Shown here: one piece after another, positions 31,225 through 38,817 of the stretch
Layout of the letters: the number at the start of each line of letters is the position of its first letter
Numbering within the stretch: the first letter of the stretch is position 1
From: JAXDLH01 sp034666705
GTDB lineage: Bacteria > Chloroflexota > UBA6077 > SHYK01
Assembly (NCBI GenBank): GCA_034666705.1
Contig: JAXDLH010000023.1
Span: 1 to 45,534, forward strand
Direction of reading: 5' to 3'
DNA length: 45,534 nucleotides
Position numbers and translations under genes: made by a program
Notes under the pieces: generated by a model
What the model saw: the letters and a program-made list of their open reading frames with translations, nothing else
What the model was told of the DNA's origin: nothing
Database searches by the model: none

Positions 31225-31243
31225 AGCTTCACCCCCGTTCGCG

Positions 31244-32737
31244 CTAGCCGCGCACGCTCGCCGCGGCGCTCATCCCCGCCAGCCGGCCGAACACCGCGCC
31301 TGCCATCAGGCCGGAGCCGCCCGCGTAGTTGTAGTAGAAGAGCCCGCCGACCAGCTCTCCTGCCGCGTACAGCCCGCGAATCGGACGACTCTCTGTGTCG
31401 AGGACCTGTCCCTGCCGATTGATTCGCAGGCCGCCAAAGGTAAAAGTGATCCCACACGTCACGGCGTAGCCTGCGTACGGCGGCGCGTCGATCGGCACCG
31501 CCCAGTTCGTCTTGGGCGGCTCGACCCCCTCGGTATGTTTGCCGTCGAGCACGGAGAAGTCGTGCGGCCCGGGCTGGATCGCCGCGTTGAACTGTTCGAT
31601 CGTCCGCTTCAGCCCCTGCACGTCAATCGTGAGTCCGTCGGCCAGCTCCTCGATGGTATTCGCACTGACGCTCGTGACGTATGGCGCTGAGGCCGGCCGA
31701 TACTCGTCGCGCAGCAACGGGACCGTCTTGCTGTCGAAAATCTGGAAGGCCTGCCGCCCCGGTTGCTTCATGATCTCGCGCCCATACTTGGCATACGTGT
31801 AGTTGCGATAGTCCGCGCCCTCGTCTACGAAGCGTTTCCCCTCCCGATTCACGATGATCCCGATCGGGTATGAGTGCTTCTGGTGCAGGTCGCCGATGTG
31901 CAGGTCGCCGACGTCGTCGGCAAGCAAGTTCCAGGCGACGGCGTGACAACTGCTCCAGTGGCCGTGTGGCTGTGCGCCGATCTCCATGGCCATGCGGATG
32001 CCGTCACCCGTGTTGAATCGCGAGCCGCGAACCTTGGCGAGCTCCCAGTCTGGGCCGAGGTACCGCGTCCGCATCTCCGGATTTGCTTCGAAACCACCGG
32101 AGGCGAGGACGACCGCCCCGCAGCCGATCGTCCGTTTGCCTTCCGGGCCGAGGACGTGGACTCCAGTCACCGCATTCCGCTCGTCGGTGACGAGGCCCGT
32201 CGCTTTGGTCTCGTAGGCGATGGCGAGGCCGCTCTTTTCCGCGATGTCGAACAGGCTGTCCGAAAGCCCCTGTCCGCCGCCGTGGGCTTCGAGGATCAGG
32301 TTGCCGAAGAACTTCCGCTTGCCCTCGTGCTCGTAGGACTGCCGGCCGATCGCTAAGAGCCAGCGGACGCCCCGGTCGCGCAGCCACCGCATGGTGGGGT
32401 ATGCCTGGCCGACGAGGATCTCGACGAGCTCTGGGTTCGAGAGCCCCTCGGTGACGCGATCCAGATCGGCGGCGTAATCGCGCTCTGTGTAACGGCCGAC
32501 GTCCATTCGCTCGAGCTCTTCGTCCGAGTAGTCCGGGATGAGCGGTTTCATGTCTTCCATGCCGTTGAAGGGGAAGCGCAGCAGTCCGCCGGTGAATGCG
32601 GTATTGCCCCCGCGCTCCGCTCGTGGGGCCTTCTCGAGGACGAGCACGCGCGCTCCCGCCTCCTGGGCGGTCAGTGCGGCGCTGAGCGCCGCGTTGCCCG
32701 CGCCCACTACCACGACGTCGTACGATCCCGCATTCAC
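31244..32737 (-). CDS. FAD-dependent oxidoreductase, fumarate reductase/tricarballylate dehydrogenase (TcuA)-like
   Basis: A 497-residue flavoprotein of the FAD-binding-2 family. The N-terminal Rossmann motif is 'YDVVVVGAGNAALSAALTAQ' followed by 'VLVLEKAP'; 'RGGNTAFTGGLLRFP' is the FAD-contacting loop typical of TcuA and soluble fumarate reductases. 'IGCGAVVLASGGFEANPEM' and the C-terminal 'IRGLYAAGELVGGLFYYNYA' close the FAD site, with 'CGITFTFGGLRINRQGQV' before it. Members oxidise or reduce C-C bonds next to carboxylates (tricarballylate, fumarate, 3-ketosteroids). The GTG start follows GGGGGAG. It is the first gene of a two-gene unit with an ABC binding protein, suggesting that the substrate is also the transported ligand. 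Confidence 0.9.
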   Translation of the reverse strand: MNAGSYDVVVVGAGNAALSAALTAQEAGARVLVLEKAPRAERGGNTAFTGGLLRFPFNGMEDMKPLIPDYSDEELERMDVGRYTERDYAADLDRVTEGLSNPELVEILVGQAYPTMRWLRDRGVRWLLAIGRQSYEHEGKRKFFGNLILEAHGGGQGLSDSLFDIAEKSGLAIAYETKATGLVTDERNAVTGVHVLGPEGKRTIGCGAVVLASGGFEANPEMRTRYLGPDWELAKVRGSRFNTGDGIRMAMEIGAQPHGHWSSCHAVAWNLLADDVGDLHIGDLHQKHSYPIGIIVNREGKRFVDEGADYRNYTYAKYGREIMKQPGRQAFQIFDSKTVPLLRDEYRPASAPYVTSVSANTIEELADGLTIDVQGLKRTIEQFNAAIQPGPHDFSVLDGKHTEGVEPPKTNWAVPIDAPPYAGYAVTCGITFTFGGLRINRQGQVLDTESRPIRGLYAAGELVGGLFYYNYAGGSGLMAGAVFGRLAGMSAAASVRG

Positions 32738-32833
32738 TGGCGATCTCCCCCTGCCTCATGTCACGACCGAGTTCGTTGCTAATGGTCCGAATGCTCGGCA
32801 TCGGCCTATGGTACGCTCGTCCGCCGGTCGGCG

Positions 32834-32923
32834 CTACCTTTGCCCCAGCACATCGCGAATCTCCTCGTCGGTGAAGCCTCCACTCGTCAGGCGGAATCCG
32901 TGCAGCAGTTCTTGCTGCAGCAT
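32834..32923 (-). CDS. Possible 29-residue small ORF after the broken DUF5615 gene
   Basis: The ATG at 32923 lies 3 bases after the DUF5615 frame's stop, in the same frame. It encodes a short amphipathic peptide containing 'GFTDEEIRDVLGQR' and ends at TAG 32834. The GAGG before the ATG is too close for a good ribosome site. It may be the tail of a third small gene of the TA locus or chance. Confidence 0.25.
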   Translation of the reverse strand: MLQQELLHGFRLTSGGFTDEEIRDVLGQR

Positions 32924-32926
32924 CCC

Positions 32927-33267
32927 TCAGGTAAACAATCGCGAGCGGTAGTCCACCCCGCCGACCCATTCCAGCATCATCGCGGTTCGCAGCACCCGGC
33001 GAGCAACCGGCGGTTGCTGTGGCAGAACGATGATCCCGCCATGCTCCTGAGGGTAGCTATGTACCCGCGATGCAATCGGATGAAGTCGAGGCGGTTGTAG
33101 GAGAGAATGACGAACCCATGGCGAGTCGCATAGTCCAGTTGACTTTCGTCGGGATGGGCGAGGATGCCGGCTTCTCGAGCGGTGACGACTGCGCCGCCTC
33201 GGGCGCGCAACCCGTCGACGAATGGCTGATCGATGCACTCGTCAAGGTACGCGGGCGGTATGGGCAC
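32927..33267 (-). pseudogene. DUF5615 (Mut7-C/PIN-like) toxin, frameshifted
   Basis: The first frame has 'AYLDECIDQPFVDGLRARG' (the DEC motif), 'AREAGILAHPDESQLDYA' and 'FVILSYNRLDFIRLHRGY', all DUF5615 hallmarks, then leaves homology at about 33046. The second frame continues 'EHGGIIVLPQQPPVARRVL' to its stop at 32927. Restoring one G in CTCAGGAGCATGG gives an uninterrupted 'TLREHGGIIVLPQ', so a single-base deletion explains the break. The start GTG at 33267 overlaps the DUF433 stop by one base (TAGTG). DUF5615 proteins are putative PIN-like nuclease toxins. The truncated 96-residue product would lose the C-terminal strand and helix. Confidence 0.82.
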
Positions 33268-33533
33268 TAATCGTCCGCGAGATTCTCACGGATGTACCGG
33301 TCGATCACCCCGCGATGCTTTTCGTAGTAGGCAAGCGCCGCCTCTATTGCGGCGGGTTCTAACTGTGGGTAGGCGGTGCGGACGCCAGCTTCGCCGCCAT
33401 ACTCCCGCGCGGCGAGGACTACGGAGCGCACCGAGATGCGTGTATTCCGCACGCTCGGCTCGCCCTCGAGCACGCCGTGGTCGCGCACGATATACGGCGT
33501 TGGTGGCGTGCTCGACTGTCGGGCGGTGGCCAT
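33267..33533 (-). CDS. DUF433 antitoxin
   Basis: An 88-residue DUF433 protein. The domain is complete: 'YIVRDHGVLEGEPSVRNTRI', 'AAREYGGEAGVRTAYPQLEP' and 'AALAYYEKHRGVIDRYI'. DUF433 proteins carry a winged-helix-like fold and form an operon with DUF5615 toxins, which they are thought to bind and repress. The ATG at 33533 has GGAG 6 bases upstream. The gene is intact and translationally coupled to the broken toxin. It is divergent from the Dyp peroxidase gene about 105 bases away. Confidence 0.85.
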   Translation of the reverse strand: MATARQSSTPPTPYIVRDHGVLEGEPSVRNTRISVRSVVLAAREYGGEAGVRTAYPQLEPAAIEAALAYYEKHRGVIDRYIRENLADD

Positions 33534-33637
33534 GCTGATCTCCGAGAGCGGTGTCGGGATCATTGTATTGCGGGTCGGCACCGACGAGCGGAGCGCTCGG
33601 TAGCTGGGGGCGCGGCGTCGTTGGTATGCTGTGAGCG

Positions 33638-34507
33638 ATGGAACCACAAGAAGGAATTCTCGGACCGGTGCCGCCTGCAGGGCGGCACCTGACGTTTGAC
33701 CTGCGTTGGGGATCCGATCCCCACAAAGCGCTGTCCAACCTCGTCGCGACCGCGCCGGCTTCGTGCGTCATCGGCCTTGGCTTGCCCTTGACGCAGGCGA
33801 TCGGACAAAAGGTCGAAGGACTCCCTGTCTTCCCAGCGCTTGCAGGTCGGGGCGTCCACACGCCATCAGATCAGAACGCGCTCTGGATCTGGCTGCGTGA
33901 GCAGAACCCGTCCGCCTGCTTCGACCTCTCGCTTAAGCTGCACCAGGTGCTCGATGCGGACTTCACCCTCGTCGAGGAGGTCAACACCTTTGTCCACCGG
34001 GAGGGACGCGACCTGAGCGGCTATGAAGACGGCACGGAGAATCCAAAGGGCGATAAAGCTGCGGAGGCAGCAATCGTCGCGACCGGCGCGCTGCAGGGTT
34101 CCAGCTTCGTCGCCGTGCAGCGCTGGATCCACGACCTGACGCGATTCCAGGCGCTCGACGCCTTGGAGCGCGACCAGATCATCGGACGCCGGATGGAGGA
34201 TAACCAGGAGATCCCCGACGCCCCGGTATCGGCTCACATCAGGCGCTCGGCGCAGGAGGACTTCGACCCACCGGCGTTCATGGTCCGACGCTCGATGCCC
34301 TGGAGTGAGGGCGGCAGCCACGGCCTGTATTTCGTGGCGTTCGGCGAATCGCTCGATCGTTATGAGCGCGTGCTGCGTCGGATGGTCGGCCTCGACGACG
34401 GCGTGGTCGACGGTCTTTTCGCGTTTACGCGCCCAGTCAGCGGCGGCTATTTCTGGTGCCCGCCCCAGCAGGCCGGACGGATCTCGCTCGCCGTGCTCGG
34501 CATCTAG
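33638..34507 (+). CDS. Dyp-type haem peroxidase
   Basis: A 289-residue dye-decolourising peroxidase of the compact B class (YfeX-like). The distal Asp131 lies in the signature 'GYEDGTENP', the proximal haem ligand is His200 in 'DAPVSAHIRRSA', and the distal Arg is in 'FMVRRSMPW' (about 217-218). 'GGSHGLYFVAFGESLDRYER' and 'GGYFWCPP' complete the match. There is no signal peptide or Tat motif, so it acts in the cytosol, or is packaged if an encapsulin exists elsewhere (none seen here). Dyp enzymes oxidise phenolics, lignin fragments and porphyrinogens with peroxide. The MFS gene begins 9 bases after its stop, so the two form an operon. Confidence 0.92.
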   Translation: MEPQEGILGPVPPAGRHLTFDLRWGSDPHKALSNLVATAPASCVIGLGLPLTQAIGQKVEGLPVFPALAGRGVHTPSDQNALWIWLREQNPSACFDLSLKLHQVLDADFTLVEEVNTFVHREGRDLSGYEDGTENPKGDKAAEAAIVATGALQGSSFVAVQRWIHDLTRFQALDALERDQIIGRRMEDNQEIPDAPVSAHIRRSAQEDFDPPAFMVRRSMPWSEGGSHGLYFVAFGESLDRYERVLRRMVGLDDGVVDGLFAFTRPVSGGYFWCPPQQAGRISLAVLGI

Positions 34508-34516
34508 GTCGCCGCG

Positions 34517-35800
34517 TTGAACGCAGGGCCGCCGGGGGGATCCCCGGGTGCTGGGCCAGCCGGCCCGACAGAGGCGCGGGCGTTCTCGTGGGATGCGTTC
34601 CTCTCGATCTATTTCCCCGCCATGCTGCTGGCGCTCGGCACTGGCATTGCGGTGCCGGCGATCCCCGTGTTGGCGAAGTCGTTCGACGTCGGGTTCGGCG
34701 TCGCGAGTTTCGTCATCACGGCATTTCTCGTCGGAGGCCTGGTCGGAAGCTTGCCTACTGGCTGGCTGATCGACCGTTTCGGCCGCCGCCCGATCATGAT
34801 CGCCGGCCCGTTGCTCACCGCCGCTATGGCGCTGCTCGTCATGACGGCCCAGACGTTTCCCGAACTGCTGGTCTACCGCTTCCTCGACGGGTGGGCGGCC
34901 CAAATGTGGCTGCTCGGCCGGCTGGCCCGCATCTCGCATGGGGCGGCCGCTGGCCAGCGAGGCCGGCAGGTGAGCTGGATGTACGGGATGGACAACGTGG
35001 GGCGCCTCTCTGGACCGCTGGTCGGCGGCTTCATCGCCCAGGCATTCGGGGCGCGGGCGCCGTTCGGCGCCTACGCGGTGCTGGCGCTGCTGGCCTTGAT
35101 CCCGACGATCAAGCTCGCGGAGGAAGTGCCGAATCGCCGGCCAACGGATGCGGGCGGCGCGCCTCAGGCCCCGCCTCGGACAATGAGCGTCTTCGAGATT
35201 GTCGTGCCCCGCCTCCCGTTCTTCGGGGTGGCGCTCTTCGCCGCGATGGCTCGCGGCCCGTTGTTCGCTAACATGCTCCATCTGTACGCGGCATTTGCGT
35301 ACAACCTCGACGCCGCCACTATTGGCATCCTCGCCACCTCGGCGAGCCTGGTAGGGCTGCCGATCGGCTTTCTTGCGGGCTGGCTCATGGATCGATTCGG
35401 CCGTAAGGTCACGATGGTCCCCGGGTTCCTGGGGGTCACCGTCACCATGCTGTTTGTCGCCGCAACTGCCTTCTTGCAGCTCCCGTTAGAGTGGTACGTC
35501 GTGGCGTTTTTGTCGACGGTGTCGATGCAGAGCCTCACCGGCGGCTCGGTGCAAACCATCGGCACGGACGTCGCGCCGCCCAGCGCACGCGGTATGTTTC
35601 TAGGGATGTGGCGCTTCACCGGGCAGATCGGCACGACCGTCAGCCCCGCGATCTTCGCCTTCCTTGCCGACGTCGCAGGTTACGGCTCGTCGTTCGTGTT
35701 CGTAGCGGCTACGGCGTTTGCCGCGGCGCTGCTGCTCATCACGCGCGTACCCGAGACGTCGAAGTCCAGCGCCCCAGTGAAGGCGGCGGCTGCGTCCTAA
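34517..35800 (+). CDS. Major facilitator superfamily transporter
   Basis: A 427-residue membrane protein with about twelve helices in two halves. The signature loop between helices 2 and 3 reads 'GWLIDRFGRRPIMIAG', and its repeat in the second half is 'GWLMDRFGRKVTMVPG'. A charged central loop with 'NRRPTDAGGAPQAPPRT' joins the halves. This layout fits drug/H+ antiporters or sugar/metabolite permeases of the DHA1 type. The likely start is the TTG at 34517, 9 bases after the Dyp peroxidase stop; no better ATG exists before the first helix. Pairing with a peroxidase suggests export of an oxidised aromatic or toxic compound, which is inference. Confidence 0.9.
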   Translation: MNAGPPGGSPGAGPAGPTEARAFSWDAFLSIYFPAMLLALGTGIAVPAIPVLAKSFDVGFGVASFVITAFLVGGLVGSLPTGWLIDRFGRRPIMIAGPLLTAAMALLVMTAQTFPELLVYRFLDGWAAQMWLLGRLARISHGAAAGQRGRQVSWMYGMDNVGRLSGPLVGGFIAQAFGARAPFGAYAVLALLALIPTIKLAEEVPNRRPTDAGGAPQAPPRTMSVFEIVVPRLPFFGVALFAAMARGPLFANMLHLYAAFAYNLDAATIGILATSASLVGLPIGFLAGWLMDRFGRKVTMVPGFLGVTVTMLFVAATAFLQLPLEWYVVAFLSTVSMQSLTGGSVQTIGTDVAPPSARGMFLGMWRFTGQIGTTVSPAIFAFLADVAGYGSSFVFVAATAFAAALLLITRVPETSKSSAPVKAAAAS

Positions 35801-35805
35801 ACTCA

Positions 35806-35880
35806 AGCCAAAGTGAAACCCGCATTCGCTCAGGCGTGATTACGCACGCGGAAATGCGGTTTTCATCGTGGCTTTGGTCT
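35806..35880. repeat. 64-bp dispersed palindromic repeat, copy 2, with full arms
   Basis: The core 35818-35880 matches 10752-10815 at about 89%. In this copy the outer 21 bases (35806-35826) pair with the right end at 17 of 21 positions, so the element can fold into a long imperfect hairpin. It begins 5 bases after the MFS stop and could act as a terminator. Confidence 0.7.
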
Positions 35881-35894
35881 GTCCCGATCCGCAA

Positions 35895-36137
35895 ATTGCA
35901 ACCGTTCGCCCTGCGACGCTCAATTGCAACATGCAGTTGGGCATCCGGTGCCCGACGAGATCGAGCATTGCAACCATTCGCCCTGAGACGCTCGATTGCA
36001 ACATATATCTTGGCTAAGGATCGTACCAGACATGAAAATTGCAACGTGCTATGGTCGGCTAGGTACGTCCGAGGCATACAACTTGGCTAAGGATCGTACC
36101 AGACATGAAAATTGCAACCGTTCGCCCTGAGGCTCTC
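35895..36137. repeat. Cluster of ~38-bp repeats with ~72-bp period
   Basis: Two full units (35895-35932 and 35967-36004), each starting and containing near its end the octamer ATTGCAAC around a 20-base core that is 17/20 identical, are spaced 72 bases apart. A third partial unit starts at 36111, 144 bases on. The octamer also occurs at 36038. Interleaved are two identical 37-base blocks (36009-36045 and 36082-36118), 73 bases apart. The intergenic region 35801-36270 contains no gene. No cas gene is in the window. Confidence 0.7.
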
Positions 36138-36178
36138 GAAGGGCGGACATGGCGAGTGCGATGTTGACTCCCCGCGGT

Positions 36179-36205
36179 TTCGTGGTTCGAGAGCCTCACC
36201 ACGAA
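36179..36205. terminator. Hairpin of 'GTGGTTCGAGAGCCTCACCAC' type
   Basis: An 8-bp perfect inverted repeat (TTCGTGGT with ACCACGAA, 36179-36186 and 36198-36205), 66 bases after the Rieske-oxygenase stop on the minus strand. It belongs to a dispersed palindrome class found in many high-GC genomes and may terminate transcription. Confidence 0.45.
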
Positions 36206-36270
36206 CGGTTGGATGAACAGTTGGATTTCATGTTCGCGTCGAGGCGAATTGGTGTCAGTCGGCTTTGGTG

Positions 36271-37611
36271 TCAATCGGCTGAGGGCACGCTCAGCGCGGC
36301 GACGCCATTCGCGCCGTACAGGTTCACCGAAAATTCTTCCGGCGGTCCTGCTGAGAACGCCTCGCGCCACGGCGCCGTCGCCTCGATCCAGTTCATCTCT
36401 TTCGGGAGCTTGGCGGCCGTGCCGCGCACCCGGTAGAGCGCTGGATCCTCGACGGTCGCCGGCAACTCGCCGCGGTCGCGGTACGCCTTCGCCGCGTCCA
36501 ACATCACGCGGCGGAAGGCGATGATCGCCTTATCCGTCGTCCCCAGGTATTCGTGCGTCCGGTCGTAGATTGCGCCCATCGTGACCTGCACCGCCGAGTC
36601 CTGGAGCGGGTTCGAGTAGATGCCAAGGTACATCTGGTCCTTCTCGAGCGACCGGTCCCGCAGCCAGTAGTTGTCGGCGTCGGCCTGCAGTCGCCAGTTG
36701 CCCCACGGAACCATGGGATCGTCCGGCTTATAGCCGTATGGCTGCCGGCCGGTGCCCATGTGCGCGGCGTCAGTGAACTCGCGCGGCACGTCGCGCTTGC
36801 GCGCCGGTCGCCACTCCATGATGAGCGTGTTGTAGTCGTCGATCGGCATCCAGACCTTGCCGCCCGGACCCGTCACCATGGTGTAAAAGGGCATCGCGAA
36901 CTGGGTGATGCGCCAGTAGTAAGAGTCCCCCGTGTCGCGCCGCGCGCCGTAAAAGTAGCCGTAGTTCGTGCGAACGATCTCGAGGTGTGGGTTCGGATCA
37001 GCCTGGTGCAGCCGCGCGCCCTCACTCCCGTACTCGCCCTGCAAGCGACGGTGCAAGAAGTTGATGTGCACCGTGTCGATGTCGCCTTCGAGCGCCTGCG
37101 CCCAATTGCACTGGCGGACGTACTTGAACGGCTCCGCCGCACCCCAGCCGGCGAGGCCCATGTTGACCTCAAACTCCGGGAGCATTGGAGGCGCCTGGCG
37201 TGAGCCCATGTAGACCCACACGATGCCGTTGCGCTCCTGCGTGCGATACGCCTTGATCTTCACCTTGTTCCTGAAGGTGCTCTGCTCGCCCTCGCTCGGC
37301 ATGTCGACGCACGCGCCTGTGTGGTCGAACTTCCAGCCATGGTAGGCGCAGCGCATCCCGCCGTCCTCATTGCGGGCGAAGATCATCGACGAGCCGCGAT
37401 GCGGACAGTTCTCGTTGATCACGCCGACGCAGCCGTTCGTATCGCGAAACGCGACGAGGTCCTCCCCAAGCAGCCGTACCCGCCGCGTCAATCCGTCCTC
37501 TTCCAGCTCCGAGGAGGTGAACGCCGGGATCCAGTATTCGCGCATCAAGCTGCCCATCGGCGTGCCTGGCCCGACGCGACACAACAGCTCGTTGTCTTCC
37601 TTGGAAAGCAT
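36271..37611 (-). CDS. Rieske non-haem iron oxygenase, large subunit
   Basis: A 446-residue aromatic-ring-hydroxylating or O-demethylating oxygenase. The Rieske cluster ligands are C69/H71 in 'CPHRGSSM' and C88/H91 in 'CAYHGWKF'. The mononuclear iron site follows in 'NWAQALEGDIDTVHINFLH' with H182 and H187 and nearby Asp. The layout matches the phthalate 4,5-dioxygenase/LigX/vanillate-demethylase class, whose alpha subunits work without a small subunit but need a reductase; none is adjacent. The ATG at 37611 is preceded by AGGAGGAG. It is divergent from the GlcG-UbiD genes, which suggests a shared pathway for a carboxylated or methoxylated aromatic (inference). Confidence 0.93.
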   Translation of the reverse strand: MLSKEDNELLCRVGPGTPMGSLMREYWIPAFTSSELEEDGLTRRVRLLGEDLVAFRDTNGCVGVINENCPHRGSSMIFARNEDGGMRCAYHGWKFDHTGACVDMPSEGEQSTFRNKVKIKAYRTQERNGIVWVYMGSRQAPPMLPEFEVNMGLAGWGAAEPFKYVRQCNWAQALEGDIDTVHINFLHRRLQGEYGSEGARLHQADPNPHLEIVRTNYGYFYGARRDTGDSYYWRITQFAMPFYTMVTGPGGKVWMPIDDYNTLIMEWRPARKRDVPREFTDAAHMGTGRQPYGYKPDDPMVPWGNWRLQADADNYWLRDRSLEKDQMYLGIYSNPLQDSAVQVTMGAIYDRTHEYLGTTDKAIIAFRRVMLDAAKAYRDRGELPATVEDPALYRVRGTAAKLPKEMNWIEATAPWREAFSAGPPEEFSVNLYGANGVAALSVPSAD

Positions 37612-37757
37612 GGCTCCTCCTGGATTGGGTGCAGCGAGAGGCTGCTGGGTTGGGTCGCATTGTAGCAGCCGCCAACGATCCGTCCGGGGACATGCTACGA
37701 TGGCGACTGCGCTCCGGCGGTGCGTCGGGCGTTGCATTCAAGCGGGGGAAGGCGCCC

Positions 37758-38729
37758 ATGGTCGCGACGCAGCGCGTGTACCTTACCCTGGCCGAAGCCA
37801 GGACGATGATCGACCGCGGGCTGGCAAAAGCCGCGGAGCTGCACCAGGCCGGCGCCATTGTGGTCGTCGATGCCGGCGGAGACTCGGTTTCCATCTCCCG
37901 CATGGATGATGGCCCGGTCTCCGCGATCCACGTCTCGCATGCCAAGGCGTACCTCGCGGCGGTGCAGGGCCGCCCCACCGCAGCCTTCGCCCTCAACGCG
38001 CACGATCGACCGGAGATTTTCTCGGCGTTCCAGCACATCCTCCCGCAGCAGCCGTTCCCCGGTCCCGGCGGCATGCCCGTTATCAAGGGTGGGAGAGTGG
38101 TCGGCGGAATCGCCACTGGCGGTGGAATCGGCCCTTACACGGAGATTGCAGGCGTTGATCCCGGTGCGCTCATGGTGGACGGCGTCCAGGCCAACGCAGA
38201 GGACATCGTCATCTGCGCGGCGCTCGGTATTCCGTACGCGAGCCAGCACGGTGACCGCTCGCTGTGCGACCCACGCGCGAGCACCGAATCGCCCGTCACT
38301 CCCTTGCCGCTCGGCCTCGACGAGGCGCGCGGCTACGCGGACGGGGCGATGGCGTACGCCGCGAGCGAAGGGATGGCCATCGGGGTCGCGGTCGTGGACG
38401 AGATGGGCCGGCTCATCCAGAATGACCGCATGGATGATGCGCCGTACGGCTCGTGCCCGATGGCCGAGGCGAAGGCGATGAGCGCGATGAAGTTCCGGCG
38501 CGCGACGAGCGGTCTGGCCGAGGAGTTCCGGGGCAACTCGGCACGGATGCGCGCCATCGAGAAGATCCTCAGCTTCACGATCCTCGCGCTCGGCGGCGGG
38601 GTCCCGATCGTGAAGGATGGCCGGCAGGTCGGCGCGATCGGCGTGAGCGGCAGCGGTGCTCGCGCTACTCGCGGAGGCACCGGTGGCCGCGACGAGGAGG
38701 TCGCTCTCGCCGCGCTCGATCTCGGCTGA
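37758..38729 (+). CDS. GlcG/HbpS (DUF336) family protein, two tandem domains
   Basis: A 323-residue protein made of two copies of the GlcG/HbpS domain (about residues 5-155 and 190-320). Each has 'LTLAEARTMIDRGLAKA' or 'LGLDEARGYADGAMAYA', then 'AIVVVDAGGDSVSISRMDD' or 'IGVAVVDEMGRLIQNDRMDD', and 'GMPVIKGGRVVGGI' or 'GVPIVKDGRQVGAIGVSG'. Single-domain members form octamers; HbpS binds haem and others are found near dioxygenases and glycolate genes. The fused form could assemble as a pseudo-dimer. The ATG at 37758 follows GAAGG. It is upstream of ubiD on the same strand (88-base gap) and divergent from the Rieske gene. Confidence 0.9.
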   Translation: MVATQRVYLTLAEARTMIDRGLAKAAELHQAGAIVVVDAGGDSVSISRMDDGPVSAIHVSHAKAYLAAVQGRPTAAFALNAHDRPEIFSAFQHILPQQPFPGPGGMPVIKGGRVVGGIATGGGIGPYTEIAGVDPGALMVDGVQANAEDIVICAALGIPYASQHGDRSLCDPRASTESPVTPLPLGLDEARGYADGAMAYAASEGMAIGVAVVDEMGRLIQNDRMDDAPYGSCPMAEAKAMSAMKFRRATSGLAEEFRGNSARMRAIEKILSFTILALGGGVPIVKDGRQVGAIGVSGSGARATRGGTGGRDEEVALAALDLG

Positions 38730-38817
38730 TCTTCCGCGGAAACACCGCGGCATGGCGCGACGGACGGGGGCATGGGCCCGGTGTATCCTTTCGCATTGAT
38801 CGGGTGAGGAGGAAGCC

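Noticed and set aside
35895..36137. Calling a true CRISPR array
   Set aside because: There are only two full repeats, the third position is degenerate, one 'spacer' is duplicated and no cas gene is present; I list it as a repeat cluster and keep the relic idea as a finding.
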